Assembly: GCF_043290135.1 (NCBI RefSeq)
Contig: NC_134705.1
Location: forward strand, 40,290,771 to 40,354,770
DNA length: 64,000 nt
From: Rhipicephalus microplus
Taxonomy: Eukaryota > Arthropoda > Arachnida > Ixodida > Ixodidae
Direction of reading: 5' to 3'
Shown: one piece after another, positions 35,512-46,641 of the stretch
Numbering within the stretch: position 1 is the first letter of the stretch
How the letters are laid out: each line of letters starts with the position of its first letter
Translations under genes and position numbers: made by a program
The notes under the pieces: generated by a model
The model's input: the letters and a program-made list of their open reading frames with translations, nothing else
What the model was told of the DNA's origin: nothing
Databases searched by the model: none

Positions 35512-37700
35512 TCACAAGCTCCTGAGGGACCTCTCCCACTTGCTTGAGGTAGAGTCGGGAGTAGTTGTTCTACACTCCCAGAGCATGTGTTCGAGTGCCG
35601 CTGTGTGTCCACATGATGGGCATGTGTCGCTGGGGTATGCATCGGGATAATAAACGTGAAGCGTGGCAAGGTTTGGGTACGTGTGTGTCTGTAATAGGCG
35701 TAGGGTTAATGCCTGCGGTCGGTTAAGTTTCGGATGTGGGGGTGGAAAAATGCGGCGTTCCAAGTAAAAGTGCTTTGTAATTTCATTGTACGTAATTGGT
35801 GCATCCCGATTGGTATCCAACCCAGCAAGATGAGGTTGCCCTTTGGCAGTGCGGTCGGTAAGTGCGCGCGCTGCATCATGGGCGATCTCGTTGAGGTTGG
35901 ATAGGGCACCCGGCTCCTGGCCGAGATGGGCGGGGAACCAGATGACAGTGTGGTGCTTCAGGGCACTCGGGTCCGCATTGCGCAGGATACGTAACGCCTG
36001 GTCGGAGATGACTCCGCGTTCGAAGGCTTTGATGGCCGGCCTGGAGTCGCTGTAGATGAATTCCCGTTTGCTGTCGAGCATAGCTATAGCTATAGCTACT
36101 TGCTCCGCTACTTCGGGGTTTCGGGTGAGGATTGTGGCTGAGTTAAGAGTCTGCTGCGCGGATGATACCGCGACCGCGGCGAAGGCTTGGTTGTTGCGAT
36201 AGGCAGCGGCGTCCACGAACGAGACGTTGTCCGCTTCCATGTCTATGCGCTTGAGAATGGCGGTCGCCCGCGCAAGGCGTCTGCCTCTGTTGTATTCGGG
36301 GTGTACATTTCGTGGTATGGGAGCGATGGTAATAAGGTCGCGGATTTCACGGGGAATTAGAGTCAACTCTGGGGGGTCCCTGGCCCTCGAGGAGAAGAAG
36401 CCGAACTCGCGCAGAATATGGCGGCCCGCCTTGGTTGTAGTGAGTCGGGTCAATTGCACACGTTCCTGAGCTTCGGCGATCTCTTCTAGCGTGTTATGTA
36501 CGCCAAGGTCGAGGAGTTTGTACGTTGGAGTGGTGATAGGGAGGCCAAGGGCTCGTTTGACCACCTTGCGAATAAGCGCATTGAGTTGATCGCGCTCAGC
36601 ACGTAGCCACTTGTGTATAGCGGCAACGTACGTAAAATGGCACAAAACAAACGCGTGTACGAGACGCAGCAGGTTGTCTTCTTTGAGGCCATGGTGCCTG
36701 TTGGCTACTCTACGTACGAGTCGTATGGCATTCTCAGTCGTAGTCCTGAGCTTGTGTACTGTTTGGGTGTTGATTCTGCGGGACTCGATGATCATGCCGA
36801 GGACCTTGATGGTGTATACCCTGGGGATAGTACGACCATCTCTGGTGTGGAGGGTGATATTGCGTTCCGCCGGAGGTTTCCACCCTTTGAGCTTGGCACC
36901 CCGGCGTTTGGGCAAATATATCAACAGCTCCGACTTCGCAGGTGAGCACCTGAGACCGGTGTGGTCGAGGTAAGACTCGGTGGTGTCGATAGCCTCTTGC
37001 AGGGCGGACTCAATGAAGCCATCCGACCCTGTGGAGCACCATATGGTTACATCATCCGCATAGATAGTGTGGTTTAGCCCGTCTATTTTTGAAAGTCGTT
37101 CGGAAAGCCCGATCATCACGAGGTTGAAGAGCGTGGGTGAGAGGACGGATCCCTGAGGAGTGCCCCGCTGTCCGAGCTCCACTTCTTCCGACACTAGGTC
37201 TCCTACGCGGAGGACGGCTCTGCGCCGAGTGAGAAAAGAGCGCATAAAGTAGTAAAATCGATGACCTAGGCCAAGGGCTGCGATCGCTTTCAAGATTGAC
37301 GAGTGCGTTATGGTATCGAAGGCCTTTTCTAAATCGAGACCGAGTATTGCACGAGTGTCCCGAGTGTTTCCGCCATCTATAATTTGATGCTTTAGGAGTA
37401 ACATGGCGTCTTGAGTCGATAACCCTGGTCGGAAGCCAATCATGTGGTGCGGGATGTAGTCGTTATCTTCGAAGTATCGACCAACCCTGTTGAGGACGAC
37501 GTGCTCAGCCACTTTGCCCACACACGACGTGAGAGATATGGGGCGTAGGTTATCTAGGCTCGGCGCCTTTCCCGGTTTGGGTATGAGAACCGTGTGAGCT
37601 AGTTTCCAAGCATCGGGTATCTCACCCTTTTTCCATATCTCGTTGATAGTGTCAGTTAGGTAAGTGACGGAAGAATCGTCCAGGTTGCGCAGGAGCTTGT
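35512..37700 (-). pseudogene. I-clade LINE ORF2, reverse transcriptase, RNase H and C-terminal zinc motif
   Basis: Open for about 729 codons after the frameshift. RT motifs: LDLEKAFDTITHSSI (motif A), QRGTPQGSVLSPTLF (motif B), HTIYADDVTIW (motif C). RNase H motifs follow: FVDAAAY (Asp), EVAEQVAIA (Glu), FIYSDSRPAI (Asp) and NEIAHDAARAL (Asp), a full DEDD set. The end has CPSCGHTAALEHMLWEC (CX2CX8HX4C). The stop at 35512 may be slightly premature. The frames before the GTG at 37521 are also coding (PISLTSC), so that GTG is not a real start. Confidence 0.85.
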
Positions 37701-39032
37701 TGGTATGCCATCGGGGCCAGGGGCTGAGCGGCCATTGAGCTCATGGAGAGCTCGGCGCACATCTTCAATAGAGAACTCGGCGTCTAAGTTAGTGTTGTCG
37801 CTGCCAGAGTAATCAGGGTGAGGGGTCACAGGGCCCGTGGGGAGCGGGAGATATTTTTCCACGAGGTTCTTGACAACATCTTCCGGTGACACTGTTCGTT
37901 TAGCCTGATGAAGTATCTTCACGATCGAATGACGCTGATTTGTGCGGGTGTTGGTTTCATTGAGGAGGTGTTTGAGTAAGTTCCACGTTTTGCCATTTCG
38001 AACCTGACCATCAATCGAATTACAAATTTCGTCCCACTGCTGTTTTGAAAGGATGCGGCAGTGATCCATCATGGTCTTGTTCAGCTGAGATATGCGTTTG
38101 CGTAACCTCCGATTAAGGCGCTGGCCCTTCCACCGGGCCAATAGAGACTGTTTGGCCTCTAGTAGGTGGGCGAGACGACTGTCCATCCTTTCGGTTGGAA
38201 GGTCTGTGCTGATAGTTTTCGTTGCCTTGTTTACATCAGCTTTGAGCTGGGCCGTCCACGTCTCGAGGCTCGTTGGGGTATCGGGAGGAGGTCGTTCTGC
38301 GCGGGTCTTACGAAGGAGGTCCCAGTCGACCCACGTGTACGACTTGGTCTTCCTGCTTACTGTGGGGAGGTGTACAGCCAATATGAAGTGGTCACTACCG
38401 AGATCTACCGCGAGGTTGGACCAGTGGGCGTCGGAGATATTCTTGACGAAGCATAGATCCGGCGTAGTATCTCTTTGCGTGGACGTACCAGTGCGAGTGG
38501 GGAAGGCCTTGTCCGTAATGAGAATAAGGCCCATGTCATTCGCACTTTTCCAAAGCTCGTTACCTTTGGGTGTGTCGTACGTGTAGCCCCAGGTGCTATG
38601 CGCAGCGTTAAAATCGCCTGCAATCACTAGCGGGTTAGGCCCCGCGAGGCGGACAGCTTTCTGGAACGAGCGTGTGAATCTTTGTCTATGGTGGCTGGGA
38701 CTACTGTATACATTGAGCATGTATACGCTTTGTTGTGATATATTTCCAGGGAGAATTTCGACCATAACGTGCTCAATTTCGGGCACATTGAGACTGTGCG
38801 CTGTGCAGGTAATCTTGTTAGCGACCAAGGTGGCGATACCGCGTCCTCCCGAGGGGCCGGGCAACCACTGGTATCCGGAAAACGTGGCGGTTGGTACTAC
38901 AGTCTCTTGTAATAGCATGATGTGAGGTTTGGCTTCGTGGCTACGGAGGTATTGCTGCAGGAAAGCTTTCTTGTGGGTGAAGCTCCTGCAGTTCCATTGC
39001 CAGATTCGCAACTCGTCAATTTGCCTGGCCAT
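37700..39032 (-). pseudogene. I-clade LINE ORF2, AP-endonuclease part, ending in a frameshift
   Basis: The ATG at 39032 gives MARQIDELRIWQWNCRSF. APE-type endonuclease motifs are all present: WQWNCRS (Asn), LLQET (Glu), MLNVYSSPSH, IAGDFNAAHSTWG (Asp/Asn), TPDLCFV and GSDHFIL (Asp-His). The enzyme nicks the target to prime reverse transcription. The frame runs into the RT N-terminal motif SAPGPDGIP, then shifts at about 37697-37703, where one base appears to be missing. The remaining RT is open in the next frame. The longer open frame that begins at 39239 uses TTG and overlaps ORF1, so the ATG is preferred. Confidence 0.85.
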
Positions 39033-39042
39033 CTTGAAGCAT

Positions 39043-40962
39043 TTAGGAGTTGGCCTGAGCACCCGGCGGGTGCATAAGGGCCGCGTGATGCGGTGGACTG
39101 GGCACGGCTGTACGTTGCGACAACGGCTTATCCGCGGCAACGGCAGGGGCGACGACGTGATCAAGATATTGCTCCACTTGGCCCAAACGATTACCGTGTA
39201 CCACGAGAGTAGACTGCACGAGAGCCATGCTTTCGCCAAGAAAGCGAAGGCTTTCCTTAATCGCCGATGGCGTGCTTTTAATGTCGTCTAACTCTTCCTT
39301 TAAAGCTGGCTGGTCGTGGGCGACCGCGCGTTTCTTGGGTGCGCTCTCGCCGTCGTCGTTACCAACGCCTACGGGTTGCGGCTGCAACGGAGTGACTGCA
39401 TTGTCGTCGTTGTCGGTTGGGGGCATAGCAGCGCGTGCGTTTCTGTCAGTTTTTAGTTCGGCAATTGCGACTGTGAGTTTGCGTATTGTTTCTTTCATCA
39501 TCGCATTTTCATGCTTTAAGATCGCTATCTCATATGTGGTGTGTGTATCATGCTGTGGGAGTGAACCTGACCCTACCTGTGATGTAGTGTTTTCTTTTCT
39601 CCGGACGGCGTCCGCCCAAGTGAGAGGTCCCCGCTTATTCTTGCTGACGTTGCCTGGCGATGGTGGTGCCGATGGGCTAGGCGATCGTTGACGCGAGACC
39701 CTGGTGAGACTGGGGTGAGGCCTGGAACCGGCATGAGGCCCGGAACCTGAGTGGGAGCCGGAGCGTGACCCGTGCCGGGAACCTGAACGTGAACCAGAAC
39801 GAGACCTGGAGTAGCCTCGCGATATAGATCTGGTTGGGGTCCCACTTCGCGCGCTGCGGGAGTGGGTCCGAGGGCGGCTCCGGGACCTCGATACACGCAT
39901 TGTGCGGTTCCTGGGACGACTCCGGGATCGGGGCAGGGATCGGCTGCCATCGGATCGACCATCTGTAAAAAGCTTCGAGGCCTGGTCGTCGTCAGTGGTT
40001 GGGTTGAACTCGTTCATTGCATCGTAACTGTTGTGTCGCGTCGAGTGTACTCGCTCCCATCGTCGTCGGCGCACCACGTATGGAATGTGGTAGCGTTCTT
40101 TACATTCCCTGTCGGCAGTGAGGTGGGTTCCTCCGCAAAGCTTGCATGTTGGTGTGCAGCGGTGTTCCTTTTCGGGGTTCTGCACGCTGCAGCCTCTGCA
40201 GATAACGTCTCCAGGGTTCGGGCACACGTCCGCTCGATGGCCGAGCCGACCACAGGTGTAGCAAATATCTATCTGTCTACGGTATAGTGTACATTGAAGT
40301 AGCACCGATCCGTATCGCACAAAATTGGGCACACGATGTCCATCGAAGGCCACGATCACTGCAGTGGTACTTCCGATGCGCTTGGCAGCCAAAGCTAGTG
40401 GATTGCGGTCGTTGACAATCTTTGCATCAATGTCCGCCGAACTGTCTTGCACGGGAATCCCTCGAATGACACCTTTGCATGTAGAATGTGGTGCCGCTTC
40501 GTAGGCACTAACTTCATAGGTCTTGTCAGCGATGCGGATTTCTTTAACGCGCACGTAGCGATTAGCATTTTCTCTCTTCGGCGTGCTTGCTACTAAGATA
40601 TTCTGTTTAATATTGGGGCAGAGCGTGTCTGCCTGCTGTTCCAATGGGCTGATACCTGCCGAAGTCGAAATGGCTTCAGCGATTGTCGTTGGGCCAACCC
40701 TAGCGATGTTAAGACCCCCTCTGGGCCTAATGATAATGCGGATGTCATTCTTTGGTAGGTGAGGCATTCGGCTTTCTCGAATAATCTTGTTCTTCACATT
40801 TTCTCTGTTGCGGGGCTTGTGCTCATTGCGTTTCAAAGCGCTATATGACGGCACACGTTTGGAGCCTTCATTTTTTGCTCGGCGACACGAGGCGGTCTGC
40901 CAGCCTTGGTCTGGCGTGATTTCTTCAGGGTCAATGTCTTCCCCTGTCACTTGGTACTCCAT
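39043..40962 (-). CDS. I-clade LINE ORF1 protein, gag-like with three zinc knuckles (639 aa)
   Basis: RNA-binding chaperone that packages the LINE transcript. It starts at an ATG (MEYQVTGEDIDPEE). Around residues 235-295 there are three cysteine/histidine knuckles: CYTCGRLGHRADVC (CX2CX4HX4C), CRGCSVQNPEKEHRC and CKLCGGTHLTADREC. An Arg/Ser-rich region (about 335-430), with repeats such as SRSGSRSGSRHGSRSG, follows. A short likely coiled coil (ILKHENAMMKETIRKLTVAI) lies near 475-510. Open from start to stop; the stop lies 11 bases before the ORF2 ATG, so ORF2 may be translated by reinitiation. Confidence 0.85.
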   Translation of the reverse strand: MEYQVTGEDIDPEEITPDQGWQTASCRRAKNEGSKRVPSYSALKRNEHKPRNRENVKNKIIRESRMPHLPKNDIRIIIRPRGGLNIARVGPTTIAEAISTSAGISPLEQQADTLCPNIKQNILVASTPKRENANRYVRVKEIRIADKTYEVSAYEAAPHSTCKGVIRGIPVQDSSADIDAKIVNDRNPLALAAKRIGSTTAVIVAFDGHRVPNFVRYGSVLLQCTLYRRQIDICYTCGRLGHRADVCPNPGDVICRGCSVQNPEKEHRCTPTCKLCGGTHLTADRECKERYHIPYVVRRRRWERVHSTRHNSYDAMNEFNPTTDDDQASKLFTDGRSDGSRSLPRSRSRPRNRTMRVSRSRSRPRTHSRSARSGTPTRSISRGYSRSRSGSRSGSRHGSRSGSHSGSGPHAGSRPHPSLTRVSRQRSPSPSAPPSPGNVSKNKRGPLTWADAVRRKENTTSQVGSGSLPQHDTHTTYEIAILKHENAMMKETIRKLTVAIAELKTDRNARAAMPPTDNDDNAVTPLQPQPVGVGNDDGESAPKKRAVAHDQPALKEELDDIKSTPSAIKESLRFLGESMALVQSTLVVHGNRLGQVEQYLDHVVAPAVAADKPLSQRTAVPSPPHHAALMHPPGAQANS

Positions 40963-41255
40963 CGCTCAGCGAGACAGTGCGGCTACGGGGCGCGCGAGCA
41001 AGCACGCGCCACGTTAGAGCAAAGAAGATGCTCGTCAGGGCTAGCTGTCGGTGGGCGAGCGACGATGGCGGAGGCGAAATAAAATGCAAGAAGCAAGCAC
41101 TCACTGCGCCCAAATTGTGTCGGCAGAGTCCCTGTGTCTTCTGGAAGTCGTTGCACTAATATGACGTTGAAATCACAAAGTGGCGTCGCAAAAACGTTGA
41201 AAAAAGCAGGAGCCGTAGTGGAAGCGTTCGCACACTTCGGCTTCTTCTTCATTCG

Positions 41256-42750
41256 ACAGAGTGGATTATGTTTGGCTGAAAATATGAACGAGTTTTGATT
41301 ACGGCGCGATTTCCAAAGGTTATCTTGCGAACGAGTAACTGCGCATGGAGATTGAATTTCATATGCCGGTCAAGAACTACACCGAGAAACGTTGTACAGT
41401 CGGACATGAAAATGAAATTATCATCCAAGCGCACAGATATAGATTTTAATAGTACAGTTGGGAAGGAATGAAAAACCATAAAAACAGTTTTTGATGGATT
41501 AATTCTTAACATGGTCATTCGACACCAGGAACTTATATTATGTAGATCCAAGTTAATGTTTCGTTTCAGCTCATCGACCTTAGCATAAGTAAAAGTTGTC
41601 GTGTCATCTTCATGTAAGATACAGTCTGTAGCGGTCAAAACATTAGGTAGATCATTATGAAACAGCAAAAAGAGCAGCGGGCCAAGGATCGAGCCCTGAG
41701 GAACACCTTGATTTACTTTCTTAGCTGCTGAAACTTTACCGTCAATCTGAACAACTTGAGTGCGATTGCACAGATAACGCAGGGCCAGTTATGCCATACG
41801 ATTCAAGTTTATGTATCAGAATTTTGTGATTAATTGTGTCAAAGGCTTTCGTTAAATCTATGAATACGCCACCAACTACGAAGCCTTGGTCGATTGCCCC
41901 TTTTATTTTATCGGTGAAGGTTAGAAGCGCAAGCTCGGCAGCGGAATAGCCAGGCCGAAAGCCGTACTGTTTAGATGTCAACTTTTATTTTATCGGTGAA
42001 GGTTAGAAGCGCAAGCTCGGCAGTGGAATAGCCAGGCCGAAAGCCGTACTGTTTAGATGTCAACTTTTATTCTATCGGTGAAGGTTAGAAGCGCAAGCTC
42101 GGCAGTGGAATAGCCAGGCCGAAAGCCGTACTGTTTAGATGTCAACTTTTATTCTATCGGTGAAGGTTAGAAGCGCAAGCTCGGCAGTGGAATAGCCAGG
42201 CCGAAAGCCGTACTGTTTAGATGTCAACTTTTATTTTATCGGTGAAGGTTAGAAGCGCAAGCTCGGCAGTGGAATAGCCAGGCCGAAAGCCGTACTGTTT
42301 AGATGTCAACTTTTATTCTATCGGTGAAGGTTAGAAGCGCAAGCTCGGCAGTGGAATAGCCAGGCCGAAAGCCGTACTGTTTAGATGTCAACTTTTATTT
42401 TATCGGTGAAGGTTAGAAGCGCAAGCTCGGCAGTGGAATAGCCAGGACGAAAGCCGTACTGTTTAGATGTCAACAGATTAAACTTTGTCAGGTAGGATAT
42501 TATTCTTGTATGCATAAGACGCTCGATTATTTTGCTGAAACCTGGAGGAATACAAATGGGGCTGTAATCACTCAGAAGTTCGTGATCACCTTTTTTGTGA
42601 AGAAACACGTTTGTGATAAATCTGCATGTATAGTTAGTTGAATTAAGTCCGAGATAAAAACTGGCAAAAGAAAGGCAGATTACTAGGTTTGCTAGCACGG
42701 TGTAGAGCATCGCATGGTGTGCAGGACAAAGCACGTTGAAAATACAAACT
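41256..42750 (-). mobile_element. CR1-like LINE fragment, RT only, decayed
   Basis: The minus strand encodes VFLHKKGDHELLSDYSPICI, GFSKIIERLMHTRIISYLTK, LTSKQYGFRPGYS, VFIDLTKAFDTINHKIL (motif A), QGSILGPLLFLLFHNDLPN (motif B) and ILHEDDTTTF, where the catalytic Y-A-D-D reads H-E-D-D. CLHNISSW-type and FLGVVLDRHMKF motifs follow. A seven-copy 82-bp array interrupts RT. The left end stops abruptly where the I-clade LINE begins, and no continuation appears on the far side, so the fragment was already truncated or has been deleted. Confidence 0.8.
41911..42476. repeat. Seven-copy 82-bp tandem array within RT coding
   Basis: Unit starts (TCGGTGAAGG) fall at 41911, 41993, 42075, 42157, 42239, 42321 and 42403, exactly 82 bp apart. 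Each unit encodes most of LTSKQYGFRPGYSTAELALL plus FTDKIK. Units are nearly identical; a T/C difference (TTTTATC or TTCTATC) varies among the copies, and the outer copies carry private changes. 82 is not a multiple of 3, so the array breaks the frame. Confidence 0.95.
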
Positions 42751-45700
42751 TACGCTTCATTGTTTTGTCCACATTCATCTTCTGTGCGTTGCTTCACAGT
42801 TCATAAAAACTTAATTTATGGTGATCACCATTTTGTCCAATATTCTTGATCTTGCTCAAACTGCCGATACAATGGGGATTGTTTTTGTTTGACAAAGTAT
42901 TTCGTATAATAATTGTCATTTTACTTTTTTCTGTTCATTAGAGGTCATTCATGTGGTCCAGTTTCTGAACTCATTTTTTTTTTGTAAATATGCCATAAAC
43001 AGCTAGCCCTTCCTCAGTTTTATCATCCATACACATTGCGCTTCTACCCTGCCAGTTAATTTCCTCCTCCTTGACTAGCTTCAACACTAGCTAAGGAGGG
43101 AAGATGTTTGAGGTTCGGAATGGGTCCCCTCGATGACTCGAGTGCACGGTGGCAGCGCGAAGGAAGAGCCGTAGTCCGGTGAAGAGACGCTTTGTTGCCG
43201 CCTCAGGCTACTGCCCGAGTCCAATCCCGAACCTCCGCTCTTATTTCAAATTCAAACATACTCTTTTCAACCCCCGGTTGAACAAAGAGTCTTCACAAAC
43301 ACCAATCACATGTTGGGACTCGCATCATCACAACAAATCGCAGACACCCTTTCGTAACAGGCACTACATTGGTTAAAACCACGTTACCAAATAAAACACG
43401 CAAAGGGGCAGGTTCTGCGCGTGTGACACTCTCTCCCATGCCAGGCCGTGCTGCCTCTGTCGGTCGACTTCCATCGGCAGCCGTTCTCACGCTCGACCCC
43501 CGTCAGTTCTCTCATTCATTGTTGCTTCGTAGAAGCCTCCCCAAGAGCGGTGGGTACACCGTTGGGCTCCGTGGGCTTACGAGGTGTGCATGCGACAGCG
43601 AGGCGCCCCGATATCCTAACAGCACTCGGTAATGACGTACAGCGGGGGAGGTTATGCTCGTCTCCCTGCCGCCACTATGTCTCGGTCAGCCGAGTGGTCG
43701 CGTCCCCGCGTTATTCTCAATGGCACGCGCGCATGCCAACAATGGCTTAAACTCAGATGGTGGCGCCTGACCTGCCTATTTCCAGACGCTTTTCCGAGTA
43801 AGCCTTCTCCTTCTAATCCCGAACGGGGGTGACCTGGACGGCTCCACTCGAGAACCGTGCGAACGAAGAAGTCTCCTTTCCTTTTCGTGCTCGGACCTTC
43901 CGCGTTCGCCTTCGCGGAACTGATCAGCTGCGTTAGTTGACCGGACGGGAGCTTGCTACGCGCTCTACATCAGCCGCATTAATTGCGCTACACCCTACAC
44001 GCTGGTAATTGGTGCCTTATACTAACTCTGCCCGTCCACAGTTCTGCCCCCACCCTTCTCACTTGAACTGCCTTTGTTCTTCGACTCGCTTGCACAGTCA
44101 TAATCATGAATATTCCAGTACCGACTTTGCACACCTTTCATCATTGTTCTAAGCCCGCCTCGCATATTACGTATTCTCGTCAGCCAGAATATGTCGACCG
44201 TCCTCGCCAAACACCGCCATCGGCGCTGTCACTGACCGAGATTCACTGAAATACAGTGAACTCAACAGTATCTTAAAATTCACGTTTAAGGTGGCGGTTC
44301 TACTGTCGCCAAACTGCGAGTAGTTCTGGAAAAAATACCAGACGGCGCCACCAAGTCAGGACTGGAAGGCCAACATTTCGGAGGTGAACTGCCACACGTG
44401 TGCCGGCGCGCCACACTGCATGACGAGGCGGTGCAAATCGCGCTGACACGGTTCGAAGAAATGAGGCACTGGGCAGGGGCTTTTTTTTTTCTCCCCTTCA
44501 ACGACACCTCCATCTCTCTCCATGCTCACTAGCCCCTGACCCCTGCGGTCGCTGCTTTTCAAGAGATCCCTCATGTAGGCTGCGTAGCCTGCTTGGCCAG
44601 CTGCTCTACGTTTCATACCGTGCCGGAATGCGGGGTTGAGTGAAAAACTCTATCGCGGAGGTCACAACAATGTATACAATGGAGATCAAAACTTGGACTA
44701 TGAGTATTCATGCGAGGTTCAACGGAACAGTTCGTTCTACAAATAATTGGGGTTGCTGGAGCATGATGCGGTTCGGTGGGACAGGAGAAGGCAAATTATA
44801 TTTGACTATGTATACTTCCTTCCCAGTATGACCTAAGCTTCCAAATTTTCAAAAAAAAAAAAACGGGTAGTTAGGCAAATCGCGTGCTAAGAAGTGCGGC
44901 CGCTGTGCCTCACGGTGCCCAACACGTGCCGACTGCATAATCATTAGTTTTCCCCACTATACGTAGCGTAATTTATTTCATTAGAATTGAAACTTCAGCA
45001 GGCTAGTATGAATTCATGTTTTGGTTGATGGAGCGTTTATTTATCACGTTGCCGTACGCAAACCATCGGACTAGTCGACAAACTATTTTTATGACGAAAA
45101 TGAAGCAATTACCTCTTGTGTGTCATATGAGCGAGACTCGCACATGCGTGGCCTGAATGGTCCAGGTGCGTTATTCCCTTGTCCAAGGAACGACTTCTCT
45201 ATTCGCGTACGCTATTTCAACATCATTTTTTTCCCTGTAAAGGTCGTGGCAATAACATGAAGAGTGATCGTTTCGCCCAAATCAGTTATTGACTGCAAGC
45301 TCGTAGATTCGAGGCCGTTACCTCAAGCTCTATAAACATCTCATGATAAAAACTGGGGCGGATTCACACAAACCTCCCAGGAGTGCAACAAGGGAGGGGA
45401 AGACTTATGGTACAGTGCATCTCCCATGCATCTTTCTACACAGCCGCTGCTTGTATTACTTCTATGTCGTACCCATTTCGAGTTCGTAAAGCGCATGCAA
45501 GGCAAAAACTTGAGTACACAAATACAATAGTTGCAAAGGAGTTGAAGAAAAGGTCTTGTCGCACTGGATAAGGCTTTTGGATGCATGATTGGTCAATTCA
45601 AATAACTATGTCGGCTAACATATCTTCAAGCAACGAGTCTTAGTGTTGTGTATATGCTATGCAATGAAGAACTGTCATGCAGTAAGCAAGATTGAGTCAA

Positions 45701-46641
45701 TACACGTTGTTGTGACAATTTATTTAGTACGAAACGAGTGTCGGCAGCACTTGGTTACAGCCACGAAGACACCTGAACATCACACACACAAAAAAGCCCG
45801 CAGAACTACAACGCATACATTCAGAGAAATGTGAAATCGGACAAAGCAAAAGTACATATAATCACGACTTTCGGATGCGAACTTGTGACAGCAGAGAATG
45901 AAGGTGTATGTTTTATTATTATTTTCCGTTATCCTATATCACACACGAACTTTTTACAAAAGTTCATTGGCGCTTCTGTGGTCATGTCTCTCGGTCATTG
46001 CTGCTGCAGAACGCACGTGAATGGCTGATGACACACCCGACACAAAGAAGTGAATTGCTACCTCATAGCTTGTTCGAGAAAGAGTCTTTGCTATCGTCAA
46101 ATCTGAGCCTGCATCTGCCATTCGATATATACAAAATCGTTCTCCTAATGTGCAGTTCTTTAGAGCGAAGCTCTTACGCACATACTGCTGCGTTGAGCGG
46201 CGGCGCCTGTTGGCGTCGTCGGCGTAACCAACAGAGCGAACAAGGACGAAAGAGAGCGAACGCGGAGTCTGCTGATGTCACTCGCCACTGGCCTCTAACC
46301 TCGCCTTCTTCCTCCGTCACGCTCGCAAGCCCCCCCCCCCCCCCCCCCGGTAGCAGCTCGCGCGCGTGCAGGGCTGGCACGTGCACTGCGGCTGGCTTCG
46401 CTTGTCGTAACGGGGCTCTCGGCATTTAGCCTGGTTCGCGACGCCTGCAATGCACAAAGTGGTATGCGTAACGCTCGAGCACTGGCAATTTGCGTGGAAA
46501 TATGTAAATAGCTACAACTGCAGATGGCCGAAACTACAGACGCACTTGGCGTTGCCCCAACACGAAAGTGCGCTCAAAATCACCATTAGATAGCATCGTC
46601 ACAATTGGTGAATTTCTTGACAGTGCGCGCGCCCAGCAGTC
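42751..46641. other. No gene recognised over 3.9 kb
   Basis: 42751-43080 is AT-rich. 43100-44250 is moderately GC-rich and could be an LTR or the flank of an unrecognised element; matching ends were not found. 44280-44640 has overlapping open frames without motifs. 44640-46640 is mostly AT-rich, with a C19 run at 46330-46348. I find no RNA gene and no convincing exon. Confidence 0.4.

Larger units (their letters stand above)
35370..41255 (-). mobile_element. Near-full-length I-clade LINE with ORF1, endonuclease, RT and RNase H
   Basis: About 5.9 kb on the minus strand: a 5' region (40963-41255), ORF1 (40962-39043), ORF2 endonuclease (39032 to about 37700), RT plus RNase H (about 37700-35512) and a 3' region with GGATAAAACG near 35380. 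Only one frameshift separates the endonuclease from RT, so this is a relatively recent insertion. RNase H after RT and a CCHC motif at the end place it in the I group. The 5' end abuts a CR1-like fragment at about 41255. Confidence 0.85.

Noticed and set aside
39862..40287. Plus-strand open frame opposite LINE ORF1
   Set aside because: Shadow of the intact ORF1 zinc-knuckle and Arg/Ser coding on the minus strand.
41911..42476. CRISPR-like array
   Set aside because: Units are contiguous 82-bp repeats with no variable spacers, they encode RT sequence, and the context is eukaryotic.
43100..44250. Possible rRNA or LTR block
   Set aside because: I could not match conserved rRNA segments, nor find TG...CA ends or a second copy.
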